Origin: Nitrosospira sp. Nsp2
Lineage (GTDB): Bacteria > Pseudomonadota > Gammaproteobacteria > Burkholderiales > Nitrosomonadaceae
Assembly (NCBI RefSeq): GCF_003050965.1
Contig: NZ_QAOU01000002.1
Coordinates: 372,001-436,000 of the forward strand
DNA: 64,000 bases
Reading direction: 5' to 3'
Below, one piece after another: positions 40,720 to 49,702 of this stretch. The position numbers were made by a program, and so were the translations under genes. A model generated the notes under the pieces. The model was given only the letters and a program-made list of their open reading frames with translations, did no database searches and was not told the origin of the DNA. Position 1 is the first letter of the stretch. Every line of letters starts with the position of its first letter.

Positions 40720-41490
40720 ATGTTTATCGACTCTCATTGTCATCTTGATTTTCCCGATCTTTCCAGCAACCTTGACGAGGTTCTGGGGAAAATGCGCGAG
40801 AACCAGGTCAGCCACGCACTCTGCATAAGCGTCAACCTGGAAGATTTTCCGCGCGTGCGCGCGCTGGCCGAAGCCCATCCTAATTTGTTTGCCTCTGTTG
40901 GAGTTCATCCGGATTACGAAAACCTGACCGAGCCGCAGGCTGCGCATCTGGCCTCCCTGGCTGATCATCCCAAGGTCATCGCGATTGGCGAAACCGGGTT
41001 GGATTACTTTCGCCTCAAAGGCGATCTGGAGTGGCAGCGGGAGCGTTTCCGCCAGCACATCCGTGCAGCCCGGCAGTGCGGCAAGCCGCTTATTGTCCAT
41101 ACGCGCGCAGCTGCCGAGGATACGCTGCGTATCATGGCCGAGGAGGGCGCGGATAAGGTCGGCGGGGTCATGCATTGCTTTACAGAAAGCTGGGACGTCG
41201 CCCAACGGGCGATCGAAATGAATTTTTATATTTCGTTTTCCGGTATCGTTACCTTCAAAAATGCGGTGGCGCTGAAGGACGTGGCAACGCGAATCGAACT
41301 GGGAAAAGCGCTGATCGAGACCGATTCTCCATACCTTGCGCCGGTGCCACATCGCGGCAAGACCAACCAGCCTGCGTTTGTCCGGTATGTCGCGGAAGAA
41401 ATAGCGACACTGCGCGGCATCGCCGTGCATGAAGTTGCTGAAGCCACCAGCACCAATTTCTTTAATTTGTTCAAGGCAGCGAAAATATGA
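40720..41490 (+). CDS. tatD: TatD-family metal-dependent deoxyribonuclease
   Basis: 256 residues from ATG 40720 (MFIDSHCHLDFPD). Metal ligands are visible: HCH, the Glu in IGETGLDYF, His in VHTRAA, His in MHCFTES and Asp in ETDSPYLAP. The fold is a TIM-barrel hydrolase that trims DNA ends. Located directly after holB. Its stop overlaps the start of the ankyrin gene (ATGA), so the two are coupled. Confidence 0.93.
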   Translation: MFIDSHCHLDFPDLSSNLDEVLGKMRENQVSHALCISVNLEDFPRVRALAEAHPNLFASVGVHPDYENLTEPQAAHLASLADHPKVIAIGETGLDYFRLKGDLEWQRERFRQHIRAARQCGKPLIVHTRAAAEDTLRIMAEEGADKVGGVMHCFTESWDVAQRAIEMNFYISFSGIVTFKNAVALKDVATRIELGKALIETDSPYLAPVPHRGKTNQPAFVRYVAEEIATLRGIAVHEVAEATSTNFFNLFKAAKI

Positions 41491-42137
41491 ACCCACCAAG
41501 AAAATCGTTTTCACTTGCGGGTCTGGCGCTCGTTGCCAGTCTGAGCCAGCCGCCGGTTGCCGTGGGCGGGGTCTACGAAGATCTGCGGGGAGCGGCCGAA
41601 CAAAATCATACGAGCGACATCGCAAAACTGCTCGCAAAGGGCGCTGATCCCAACACCCCGGACGAAAGCGGCAATACGCTGCTGATGATCGCCGTCCGGA
41701 ATAACAACGCCGAACTGGTTGACCTGCTGGTGAATGCGGGCGCCAAGCTCAACCTGCGCAACAGGCACGGGGAGACCGCCATTATGCTTGCCAGTTACAG
41801 GGGTCTCGGGAATATTGTGGAAACCTTGTATATCAATGGCGCGGAAATCAATCACAAGGGCTGGAACCCTTTGCTTTACGCAGCCAGCGGCGGCCATGCG
41901 AGGATTATTGAGTTGCTGCTCGAAGGTGGCGTGCCGGTTAATGCAACCTCGGACAATGGAACCACCCCCCTCATGATGGCGGCGCGCGGCAACCATGTGG
42001 CAGCCACCAAGGTTCTGCTGAAGAACGGCGCGAACCCAAACCTGAGGAACGAATGGGGCAAAAGTGCATTGGACTGGGCTTTGAGTAAAAAAAATACCGA
42101 CCTCGCGGAGTTATTGAAAAGCAACGGTGCCCAGTAA
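41487..42137 (+). CDS. exported ankyrin-repeat protein
   Basis: 216 residues: a signal peptide (SLAGLALVASLSQPPVAVGG) and about five ankyrin repeats (for example DESGNTLLMIAVRNNNAELVDLL, NGTTPLMMAARGNHVAATKVLL). One repeat (NHKGWNPLLYAASGGHARII) is shortened by a residue. Ankyrin stacks bind proteins; here it would do so in the periplasm. Ankyrin genes after tatD are frequent in betaproteobacteria. Coupled to tatD by a 4-base overlap. Confidence 0.92.
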   Translation: MNPPRKSFSLAGLALVASLSQPPVAVGGVYEDLRGAAEQNHTSDIAKLLAKGADPNTPDESGNTLLMIAVRNNNAELVDLLVNAGAKLNLRNRHGETAIMLASYRGLGNIVETLYINGAEINHKGWNPLLYAASGGHARIIELLLEGGVPVNATSDNGTTPLMMAARGNHVAATKVLLKNGANPNLRNEWGKSALDWALSKKNTDLAELLKSNGAQ

Positions 42138-42215
42138 CAGTCGCGTACGATCCGGGGCGGTTATTGTCGGGTCGTCAGGTTGTTTCAGGATGGCGATCAA
42201 TTATTGGGAATGCGC

Positions 42216-42611
42216 ATGAGCGTTATTGGCCTCAATCACTATAATTTGCGCACGCCGCGCCAGTTGATGGAAAAACTGAAAGAGTTTTATTGCGGCGTTC
42301 TCGGCCTTGTGCAAGGCCCGCGGCCATCGCTCGGAAGCTTCGGGTATTGGCTTTACGCCGGGAGCGAATGCGTTCTGCACCTGAGCGAGACGGCCCCTGA
42401 TGAGCTCCGTCCCACGCACACGGCAACCACTCTCGACCATGTTGCCTTTACATGTACGGATCGACCGGAAATGGAGGCGCGTTTGAAACTGAACGATATC
42501 GAGTTCCGTACGGGTGCGGTGCCTGCGCTGGGGATTACCCAGCTATTCCTGCAAGACCCGGCGGGAAATGGTATCGAGTTGAGCTTCAAGGAGCCTGTGA
42601 ACAAGCCGTAA
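42216..42611 (+). CDS. VOC-family (glyoxalase fold) protein
   Basis: 131 residues from ATG 42216 (MSVIGLNHYN); the frame opens at 42180. Two beta-alpha-beta-beta-beta halves with likely metal ligands His in LNHYNLRT, His in LDHVAFTC and Glu in NGIELSF. The substrate cannot be told from sequence; glyoxalase, dioxygenase and resistance proteins share the fold. Confidence 0.85.
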   Translation: MSVIGLNHYNLRTPRQLMEKLKEFYCGVLGLVQGPRPSLGSFGYWLYAGSECVLHLSETAPDELRPTHTATTLDHVAFTCTDRPEMEARLKLNDIEFRTGAVPALGITQLFLQDPAGNGIELSFKEPVNKP

Positions 42612-42638
42612 GACCTGTTCCGGATACCGTAACGAATA

Positions 42639-42815
42639 ATGGAACTGATATTCAGCACTGAAGCACTTTTCTTCGTGGCTGCTACTGCTACTATCGCTAC
42701 GGAGGTACTCAGGAGCGCGACGGCTTTGGAAATTGCCCGTTCCCGAGGCCGGCACATCGCCGAGATTGCGAAGAAGCTTGTACTGGCGCCAGTTCATGCT
42801 GAAACCGTCGTTTAA
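42639..42815 (+). CDS. possible 58-residue protein
   Basis: ATG 42639 to TAA 42813-42815 encodes MELIFSTEALFFVAATATIATEV... with a hydrophobic first half and a basic second half (EIARSRGRHIAEIAKKL). It sits in the gap between the VOC and SDR genes on the same strand. No ribosome site is clear. A small membrane-associated protein is possible; chance is not excluded. Confidence 0.35.
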   Translation: MELIFSTEALFFVAATATIATEVLRSATALEIARSRGRHIAEIAKKLVLAPVHAETVV

Positions 42816-42830
42816 AAAACGAGCCCTGCT

Positions 42831-43589
42831 ATGCCGAGCCCTGCAATGATGAAAGCGCTCAGGAATAAGGTCGCCATTGTCACCGGCTCCTCCCGGGGAA
42901 TCGGCGCTGAAATAGCCCACACTCTGGCGGGGGCGGGCGCGAAAGTCGTCGTGAATTACACGGTCAATCGGAAAGCAGCCGAAGCGGTCTGCGCCGCAAT
43001 TAACCAGGCAGGCGGCGAATCGCTGGCGGTAAGAGCCGATGTCAGTCACTCCGTGGAAGCTCGCATACTGTTTGATGCCGCTATCGGGCGCTTCAATCGC
43101 GTGGATATCCTTGTCAATAACGCGGGCGTGCTTCTTTCCCGCAGGATTGCCGATATCACCGATGAAGAATTCGATCGGGTGCTGAGCGTAAATACGAAAG
43201 GTGTTTTTTATACCCTGCGGGAGGCCGCTACCCGGCTCGCAGATGGGGGGCGCGTGGTCAGCATGTCCAGTACCGTTACCCGGCTGATGCTAGCGAATTA
43301 TGGCGCTTATGCCGCAAGCAAGGGAGCCGTCGAGCAACTCACGCGCGTCTTCGCAAAGGAAGTTGGGAAACGTGGCATCACTGCCAATATCGTTTCGCCG
43401 GGGCCAGTCAATACCGAAATGTTCCTTAACGGAAAGAGCGAGGAAACGATCAAACGTATGGCAAACATGTCGTTTCAGGGACGCGTCGCCGAGCCGGAGG
43501 ATATCGCCCGCGTGGTGCTCTTTCTGGTGAGCGACGAGTCTGGCTGGGTAACCGGGCAAAACATCAGTGCCAGCGGCGGCGCTGCCTGA
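42831..43589 (+). CDS. short-chain dehydrogenase/reductase
   Basis: 252 residues. Classical SDR marks: TGSSRGIGAEIA (cofactor loop), NNAG, the catalytic Ser in SMSSTV, and YGAYAASKGAVEQL with the Tyr-x3-Lys pair. Closing phrases SPGPVNTEMF and GWVTGQNISASGG are typical of the 3-ketoacyl/glucose dehydrogenase-like group. The Arg after TGSS suggests NADP. Substrate unknown. The start may lie at the Met of MMKALRNK. Confidence 0.92.
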   Translation: MPSPAMMKALRNKVAIVTGSSRGIGAEIAHTLAGAGAKVVVNYTVNRKAAEAVCAAINQAGGESLAVRADVSHSVEARILFDAAIGRFNRVDILVNNAGVLLSRRIADITDEEFDRVLSVNTKGVFYTLREAATRLADGGRVVSMSSTVTRLMLANYGAYAASKGAVEQLTRVFAKEVGKRGITANIVSPGPVNTEMFLNGKSEETIKRMANMSFQGRVAEPEDIARVVLFLVSDESGWVTGQNISASGGAA

Positions 43590-43676
43590 GATGACCTGAA
43601 GCGAGGCGGGCTGCGACTAGCGACTGGGCCGAAGCGCAAATTTCCGAAGCATCCCATCCCCGGCGCGGTAGTGAGA

Positions 43677-43976
43677 TTACCGATGAAGCAGTGTAACCTG
43701 TGCAGTCGTCTCAACCATGACCCGGCTCGCTCCAGGTCTCGCGGGTGTTTCCACCCCTCGTATTCCCTCGGATTTCACCTGATCCATCGCCATGCAGAAG
43801 TCTCTCATCTGCATGCAATCCCGCGTCCACTCTCCCGGTTCCGATTCGTTTATCGCGTTTTCCAGCGTCGCGGCGGCGGCGGCCCAATACCCGTGTGCCA
43901 TCTCCACCATGGCGATTTTGCATCGGGTAACTTGGGCGGGTGGCGCCGCCATCAAAATTTCATGCATCGTTTTCAT
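43677..43976 (-). CDS. hypothetical 99-residue protein
   Basis: The start is well supported: CAGGAGAATCATC precedes ATG 43976. The product (MKTMHEILMAAPPAQVTRC..., MAHGYWAAAAATLENAINE, EWTRDCMQMRDFCMAMDQ) is Met- and Ala-rich and probably all helical, with four Cys. I do not recognise the family. A metal- or haem-related role is only a guess from Met/Cys/His content, so I give no function. Confidence 0.65.
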   Translation of the reverse strand: MKTMHEILMAAPPAQVTRCKIAMVEMAHGYWAAAAATLENAINESEPGEWTRDCMQMRDFCMAMDQVKSEGIRGVETPARPGASRVMVETTAQVTLLHR

Positions 43977-44551
43977 GATGATTCTCCTGACTCAGACCAA
44001 GCTGCTCAAATGCCAATACCAGCGTGCTCTATATTACTTTGACTACAATTCGCCGATTCGGTGCCACAATTATCCAGTATTTCGACGTTTAGACCGTGCC
44101 TGAGCATCCAGGCGCTTGTCGGGGAGGCGACAAGCTAAATTTTTTATTTTCAATTAGTTAAATATATATCTTCATCTTTCACATTAATATTAGCGCTCTA
44201 TCGCCAACTGAAAAAAAATTTTGAAGTAAAAAATAGTTAAGGTCGCTGCGACAGCACTCCCGACAATTGATCAACGATCATCTCCTTGCCGGGAATCAGC
44301 TTGAGGCTATATCAGATATAGAGCCATAGCCCAGACAAGATAACCATGGATTTGAGATTGCTGTACAAGTTATGGTTACCCTGGCTGGAATATTCAGATA
44401 AGGTGCCGGATAGAATGTATCGCGCCGTACGGTACCGGTCTCCAGCAACACTGTATATCGGTCCAGCTCGACGGGCGACGATGGAAATCAAATGTTCGGC
44501 GCGTAACCGTTCACGTAGCGATCTCAACCGTTATTCATCCAGGAAAAAATC
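43977..44551. other. 575-base AT-rich gap
   Basis: Positions 44140-44240 are strongly AT rich. It holds the promoter of the minus-strand gene at 43976. Frames at 44312-44561 look accidental. No RNA gene or repeat seen. Confidence 0.45.
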
Positions 44552-44959
44552 ATGGAAATGAATCCTTACCTGATCTTCAACGGCCGATGCGAGGCAGCCT
44601 TCAAGTTCGATGAGCAGAGCCTGGGCGGTAAAATAGAAATGATGATGACGCATGGCCAATCCCATGGCGGAAGAATCCTCGCCCGAGTCGCGCGGTAAAA
44701 TCATGCACGCGTGTATTAAAGTGGGCAATAACCTGCTGATGGGCTCGGATGGACCGGCCGGGTGCAACGAGGAAGCCAAGGGCTTCTACATTTCGCTGGG
44801 AATAGAAGATCCGACGCAGCGGAGCGGCTGTTCCACGTGTTGTCGCAGAATGGGACAGTGCACATGCCGATGCAGGAAACCTTCTGGGCCGTCCGTTTCG
44901 GCATGCTCGTCGATCAATTTGGCACTCCCTGGATGGTGAACTGCGAGAAACAGAAATAA
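44552..44959 (+). pseudogene. PhnB-like VOC gene broken by frameshifts
   Basis: Frame 1 from ATG 44552 reads MEMNPYLIFNGRCEAAFKF and stops at ~44697. Frame 2 carries on with GKIMHACIKVGNNLLMGSD and EEAKGFYISLGIEDPTQ. A third frame then ends AERLFHVLSQNGTVHMPMQETFWAVRFGMLVDQFGTPWMVN. Put together they give a full PhnB/3-demethylubiquinone-like protein. At least two single-base changes are needed, so the gene is dead or the assembly has errors here. Confidence 0.85.
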
Positions 44960-45043
44960 CGCAGGTGTACGCTTGCAGGAAACGGATCTCAAGGATCCGA
45001 CAACACGGGCATGCTGCGGAACTGCCGCAGGGTCACCATCGGT

Positions 45044-46240
45044 TCAGGTCAACTCCAGATCCCGCGTATCCGCCAGCGGCACACGCGCTGGCAGCGCATC
45101 CGCCAGATGGGCCATGACCCGTTCCGCTGTCAGCCTGTAAGTCGTCAGTTTGCCGCCGTAAACAGTAAGCAAACGGGTCGTGCCGGATTGCTCCCGCCGG
45201 TGGAGATACAGGACTGTTTCGCGCGAACGGGCATGCAGGGTGCCGGCCTCGCCCTCGGTTCCATTCCTGCCCGATGGCAGTACCCGCAAACCGGCGATGG
45301 CGTCGCGGATGGGCACTCCGGTTCGATAGCGCGGGAAATAGCGGCAAAGGGTTTCCATCAGGTAGGCAATCTCACTCGGAAGCGGCGCGACATCCCCCGG
45401 ATTGCCCTGGAAAATTAATTCAGTTGTCCCCACCAATGTATTTCCTTTCCAGGGCATCACAAACACCACGCGCCTGTCCTCTGCTTCCACATAATAAATT
45501 CCTTGTGTGAGCTTGCCGGGCAGGAGAAGATGGGTTCCCTGCACCAGCTCGATCTCGAGCTGTGGCGGTGCGGGTGTAATCCGGCTTAATACTTCCTGTG
45601 CCCACGGTCCGGCTGCATTAATCAATACTGCGGCCCCACAGGTTTCGGTTTTTCCGTTATGGCGGTATTCGATAGCGTTGGTGGGTTCATCGAGCAGCGC
45701 GCCGGTGAATGTGGCTGGTATCTTGAGTTGCGCCCCCAGTCGCTGGGCCGAACGCATCACCGCGTTCGTCAGCGCTGCATCGTCGGTTTGAGCGTCGTAA
45801 TACTGAAACACGGCTTCAAGGTCCGTCATCTCCAGTCCATCGAGATTTTTCCATTGGCTTTGCGGAATGCGGCGGAAGCGCATTGCTGGGCCGCCGCCAC
45901 CTAGCAGCCGGTAAAAACTCAACCCCACGTACAGCATCCACGGCCGCCGCGCAGTATCCCGGTACACGGGAATATAAAATGGCCGGAGCTCGACCAGGCC
46001 GGGCGCCAGTTTCAAGAGGAGCGAACGTTCCTGCAGGCATTCGCGCACAAGGGAAAACTGGCGGCTTTCCAGATAACGCAGGCCGCCGTGGATAAGCTTG
46101 CTGGAGCGGCTGGAAGTGCCGCTCGCAATTGCCGTCTGCTCGAGCACCATGACCGATAATCCCCGCGCCGCGGCCGCCTGCGCGATACCGGCGCCGTGGA
46201 TACCACCGCCGATCACTACCACATCGAAGGTTTCTGCCAT
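45044..46240 (-). CDS. FAD-dependent glycerol-3-phosphate dehydrogenase-like protein, short form
   Basis: 398 residues from ATG 46240; the frame opens at a TTG 27 bases upstream. FAD site VVVIGGGIHGAG, SSRSSKLIHGGLRYLE, LINAAGPWA and GTHLLLPG are the marks of GlpD/DAO oxidoreductases. It ends at KLTTYRLTAERVMAHLADAL, so the C-terminal ~100-residue domain of full GlpD (501 residues in E. coli) is absent. It would pass electrons from glycerol-3-phosphate to quinone. Confidence 0.85.
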   Translation of the reverse strand: MAETFDVVVIGGGIHGAGIAQAAAARGLSVMVLEQTAIASGTSSRSSKLIHGGLRYLESRQFSLVRECLQERSLLLKLAPGLVELRPFYIPVYRDTARRPWMLYVGLSFYRLLGGGGPAMRFRRIPQSQWKNLDGLEMTDLEAVFQYYDAQTDDAALTNAVMRSAQRLGAQLKIPATFTGALLDEPTNAIEYRHNGKTETCGAAVLINAAGPWAQEVLSRITPAPPQLEIELVQGTHLLLPGKLTQGIYYVEAEDRRVVFVMPWKGNTLVGTTELIFQGNPGDVAPLPSEIAYLMETLCRYFPRYRTGVPIRDAIAGLRVLPSGRNGTEGEAGTLHARSRETVLYLHRREQSGTTRLLTVYGGKLTTYRLTAERVMAHLADALPARVPLADTRDLELT

Positions 46241-46413
46241 TCCTGCGACCCTTGGAGTGTCTTTCAATCATTCCAGAGCCTACCTGTATCCTCAACACGC
46301 CGCAATGCTCTGCGCCTGACCACAAAGATGTAAGCCGATTTTTTTCATACTGTTGACACATACGGAGGCTATAACAGCAACTTGATGTTATTGTTGATAT
46401 GAGGACTTCCAAA

Positions 46414-46590
46414 ATGAATTTCATTCAAGAAACCTCCGTTGCCGTGCTCGGCATCTTCAACCACGCGCAACTTGCGCTGCTCGCCGCTTTGCAGGTCAAT
46501 CCTGCGCCTGAACCTGAAACGAAGGGAATGCTGGTCGCCGCTCTGGCGCTGGTATGTGCAATTGTTCGCCGCGGGAAAGGCGCAAATTGA
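46414..46590 (+). CDS. microprotein made almost only of a PEP-CTERM signal
   Basis: 58 residues from ATG 46414, with GAGGA 8 bases upstream (46402-46406). The sequence runs MNFIQETSVAVLGIF..., an Ala/Leu segment, then VNPAPEPETKGMLVAALALVCAIVRRGKG. The second half fits the PEP-CTERM plan of Pro-Glu-Pro, hydrophobic helix and basic tail. There is no clear cleavable signal peptide and almost no mature domain. It could be a relic of a longer gene or a real small envelope protein. Confidence 0.6.
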   Translation: MNFIQETSVAVLGIFNHAQLALLAALQVNPAPEPETKGMLVAALALVCAIVRRGKGAN

Positions 46591-46632
46591 TTAAATCCAG
46601 TAGCAATTGCGTCCTGGTGGGTTGAAGCAGGG

Positions 46633-47670
46633 TTAAAAATCGCTATCCTCGCCCAGGGCCGGGGTGGTCAGAACAATTTTTCCGATATGTACGCCTGACT
46701 CCAACAGCGCGTGCGCCTTGGACGCGTCCTCCAGCCGAAAAGTCCGGAAAATTTTAGGCCTCAGTTTTCCCTGCCGCAGCAGCGGCCACACCTGCTGCTC
46801 CAGTTCCTGAGCAATCTGGGCTTTTTCCACCACACTGCGGGGCCGCATCAGCGACCCGGTATGCGTAAGCCGTTTGCTCAGCATCGTCATCAGGTCAAGC
46901 TCCCTGGCAGGTCCATTCTGCACGCCGATCTGGATAATGCGGCCATTCAGCGCGGCCGCCTGGTAGTTTCTGGCAACGTAATCTCCCGCGACAATATCCA
47001 CTATGACATCCACCCCTTTGCCACCGGTAAATTTTTTGACTTCCTCGACAAAATCCTGAGTTCGGTAATTGATGGCCAGGCTGGCTCCCAGGGCAAGGCA
47101 CGCCTTCCCCTTCTCCTCCGAACCGACGGTGACGGCCACGGTGGCGCCGAAGACCTTAGACAGCATCGTGGCGGTGGTGCCAATACCGGAGGCGCCGCCA
47201 TGAATCAGTACCGTTTCCCCTGCTTGGAGCTTGCCGCGTTGAAAGAGATTGGCCCAGACCGTGAAGAAGGTCTCCGGCAGCGCCGCCGCCTCCACCAGAC
47301 TCACTGCGCCGGGAACTGGCAGGGCGTTACTTTCATGCGCGACGCAGTACTCCGCATAGCCGCCGCCGGGAACCAGCGCGCAAACCTTGTCGCCCAAATG
47401 GAAGCGTACGGTTCCATCGCCCAGTGCCGCGACTTCACCGGCGATTTCGAGTCCTGGAATTGTGGAGGCGCCCCGGGGGGGCCGATATAACGCGCGCCTT
47501 TGCAACACATCCGGACGGTTAATCCCGGCCGCCGCAATTTTTACCAGGATTTCGCCGCTCGCTGGGCGGGGTAGTGGGTGTGATGCAGGGACCAGCACCT
47601 CGGGACCGCCGGGACGGGCGATGTCGATCGCCTGCATCGTTGCCTGATGGACATCCGATTTGTAAGCCAT
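46633..47670 (-). CDS. NAD(P)H quinone oxidoreductase, MDR family
   Basis: 345 residues. Medium-chain reductase of the zinc-free quinone reductase group (PIG3/Qor-like): ITNRPDVLQRRALYRPP-type N-terminal phrase (INRPDVLQRRALY), PGLEIAGEV, and the cofactor site VLIHGGASGIGTTATML. Zinc ligands of alcohol dehydrogenases are absent. It reduces quinones with NADPH. A ribosome site (CAGGAATAGGC) supports the ATG at 47670. Confidence 0.9.
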   Translation of the reverse strand: MAYKSDVHQATMQAIDIARPGGPEVLVPASHPLPRPASGEILVKIAAAGINRPDVLQRRALYRPPRGASTIPGLEIAGEVAALGDGTVRFHLGDKVCALVPGGGYAEYCVAHESNALPVPGAVSLVEAAALPETFFTVWANLFQRGKLQAGETVLIHGGASGIGTTATMLSKVFGATVAVTVGSEEKGKACLALGASLAINYRTQDFVEEVKKFTGGKGVDVIVDIVAGDYVARNYQAAALNGRIIQIGVQNGPARELDLMTMLSKRLTHTGSLMRPRSVVEKAQIAQELEQQVWPLLRQGKLRPKIFRTFRLEDASKAHALLESGVHIGKIVLTTPALGEDSDF

Positions 47671-47911
47671 GCCTATTCCTGCTATAGGTTAACTAGTGGT
47701 GGTGGAGAAAGCAGTAACATCGGCCGCAAAGTTCGGGCGGGACCACTAGACCGCCACCACCACCCACTGTGGCGCCACGTCCTCCCCCAAAAAGAGTGGC
47801 CAGGTTTCCAGCCGATTAACCACAGAGGGACCGCGGGTGGGAGTCATACTGACGTATAGGGGTTAACCACGGGTTCAAAAATATTGTCGGTTCCAAATAT
47901 CGAGGTGCGCT
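47671..47911. repeat. spacer with nested inverted repeats
   Basis: TAGTGGTGGTGG at 47693-47704 can pair with CCACCACCACC at ~47754-47764 or, in another register, with CCACTA at 47742-47747. Further along, GATTAACCACAG (47815) and GGTTAACCACGG (47861) repeat each other and resemble GGTTAACTAGTGG at 47686. It lies between the divergent quinone reductase and DJ-1-like genes. Confidence 0.45.
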
Positions 47912-48595
47912 ATGAAAATTCTCATTGTTCTGACGTCTCACGACCAACTCGGCAACACCGGAAAAAAAACCGGCTTCTGGCTGGAAGAATTCACCACGCC
48001 CTATTACATATTGAAGGATGCAGGAGCGGAGGTCGCGCTGGCCTCGCCTAAGGGCGGTGAGCCGCCCATTGACCCGATAAGCGACCTGCCCGAAAATCTT
48101 ACCCTTTCAACAAAACGCTTTCACGCCGATACTGCTGCACAGGCTGAACTCGCCAACACCAAAGCGCTGGCTCAGGTTTCGGCAGAAGACTTCGATGCGG
48201 TGTTTTATCCGGGAGGGCACGGCCCGATGTGGGACATGCCCGACAACACGGTCTCCATTGCGTTGATTGAAGCTTTCGACAAAGCCGGCAAACCCATCGT
48301 GGCAGTTTGTCATGGCCCGACCGCTCTCGTCAACGTGCGGGGGAAAGAGTGCGATTATATGATTAGAGGAAAGCACGTCACGGGCTTTTCCAACGAGGAA
48401 GAAGATGACGTGGGCTGCAGCGAAATCGTTCCCTTTTTGCTGGAAGACGGATTAAAGGAAAGGGGAGCCGTTTTTAGCAAGAGTGACAACTGGGCTCCTT
48501 ACGTCCAGGTGAATGGCCAGCTGATAACCGGACAGAACCCGGCCTCTGCTGGCCCGGCAGCGGAAGCGCTGCTGCAGTTGCTGCATGCCGCCTGA
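47912..48595 (+). CDS. DJ-1/PfpI-family protein (type 1 glutamine amidotransferase fold)
   Basis: 227 residues. The nucleophile Cys lies in AVCHGPTAL and the pocket phrase is FYPGGHGPMWDMPD; a long insertion NTGKKTGFWLEEFTTPYY near the start is that of the HchA/Hsp31-like and YDR533-like branch. Members act as glyoxalase III or protein chaperones. Exact activity cannot be told here. Confidence 0.9.
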   Translation: MKILIVLTSHDQLGNTGKKTGFWLEEFTTPYYILKDAGAEVALASPKGGEPPIDPISDLPENLTLSTKRFHADTAAQAELANTKALAQVSAEDFDAVFYPGGHGPMWDMPDNTVSIALIEAFDKAGKPIVAVCHGPTALVNVRGKECDYMIRGKHVTGFSNEEEDDVGCSEIVPFLLEDGLKERGAVFSKSDNWAPYVQVNGQLITGQNPASAGPAAEALLQLLHAA

Positions 48596-48764
48596 AGTGC
48601 TGCACCGAAGGATCGTGTGTAACCGGACATCCCTGCCATGTGGAGCATATGGAGCATAAGGAGCTAACAGGCGAGGGGGAGGGGGAGGCGCCGTTACGTG
48701 CTGACGACTGCCTCTCCTGAAGAGCTTGGCACTGGGAAGCACCCCAAAAACCGGGAGGTTCAGC

Positions 48765-48983
48765 GTGGATAGCGGCGAATGGTATTTTAATGTGGGCTAC
48801 GTAGAGCTGGGGTATGCGGCGTTGGTGGTCGGCATTTACGTTGCCTTGCATTTTTTCGCCCGGCTCAAGCGTGTTTTCGACCTTTCGTCCCACGCGACCG
48901 ACGAGAAAGGCATATTGCTGGGCCTGCTAGGGTTAGCCATCGTACTTTTCATCATAAACCGGGTACTGGGCGATCTCTGGTAG
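48765..48983 (+). CDS. 72-residue two-helix membrane protein
   Basis: GTG 48765 follows GGGAGGTTCAGC, a strong ribosome site, so I prefer it to the ATG at 48726. One helix is YAALVVGIYVALHFFA, then the polar KRVFDLSSHATDEKG, then the helix LLGLLGLAIVLFIINRVL. No named family known to me. Confidence 0.7.
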   Translation: MDSGEWYFNVGYVELGYAALVVGIYVALHFFARLKRVFDLSSHATDEKGILLGLLGLAIVLFIINRVLGDLW

Positions 48984-49112
48984 TGCCAGAACACCTGCTA
49001 AATAAGCCCACCGAATAAACCCACCCATCAGCCCTCCCGAATAAGCCCATGGGGAGGACGGGGGAGGCGAACTTGAATTACCATGTGCCAGAATTTCTAG
49101 GTGCTCCAATTT

Positions 49113-49616
49113 CTAGGTCCCCGATCCAGTACGATGGTAGTTGGCAGTCATGAACTGGTGCCACGTTCCGTCATCGCCCAGCATGTGTGACGTCAGCACC
49201 CGATGATCATCGCTTTTAAATTCGATCACATCCTTGTATTTCCCGAGCTTCCCTTCCGCGGTGAAGCTAGGACCCTCGGCATTGAGCGTGAGCACTTTCT
49301 CCGACGCATCCAGGGATCCATCGTATATCCAAAGGTGAGACATCATGGAGCCAATCCAGGTGCCAACGACCCGTCGTTTCTGCGGGTCGTACCCAAGCGT
49401 CATCACCGTAACCGCGGTGCCCCCTGTGTCGCCAGCGTCGCACATCTGGCCGCGTCCCTCGCACTGCACCCAGAAGCCGCCTATCGACCGCACGCTTTCC
49501 GATCCGGTAAACTTTTCCGCTGGCTTATCGGGCCCCATTATTGCCTCTACCTCGTAAGTCCATTCGCCGACAAGTTTTTGCAGCCATTGGTGTTCTTTCT
49601 CGGGCTTGAACTGCAT
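49113..49616 (-). CDS. DUF1579 family protein
   Basis: 167 residues from ATG 49616, with AGGAG 6 bases upstream. Family phrases: HQWLQKLVGEWTYEVEA, SVRSIGGFWVQCEGRGQM, MTLGYDPQKRRVVGTWIGSM, HQFMTANYHRT. A lipocalin-like beta barrel of unknown ligand; probably cytoplasmic as no signal peptide is present. Confidence 0.85.
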   Translation of the reverse strand: MQFKPEKEHQWLQKLVGEWTYEVEAIMGPDKPAEKFTGSESVRSIGGFWVQCEGRGQMCDAGDTGGTAVTVMTLGYDPQKRRVVGTWIGSMMSHLWIYDGSLDASEKVLTLNAEGPSFTAEGKLGKYKDVIEFKSDDHRVLTSHMLGDDGTWHQFMTANYHRTGSGT

Positions 49617-49702
49617 GAGCATCTCCTGTTTGTGCTAAGAACTGAAATTGTAACGTCTTCGGCTGGAATGGAAAACCCGCCCCCACGCAAAGTGCCATGC
49701 CG

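Noticed and set aside
40714-41637. 307-codon open frame on the minus strand
   Set aside because: Antisense to tatD and the ankyrin gene; composition is atypical.
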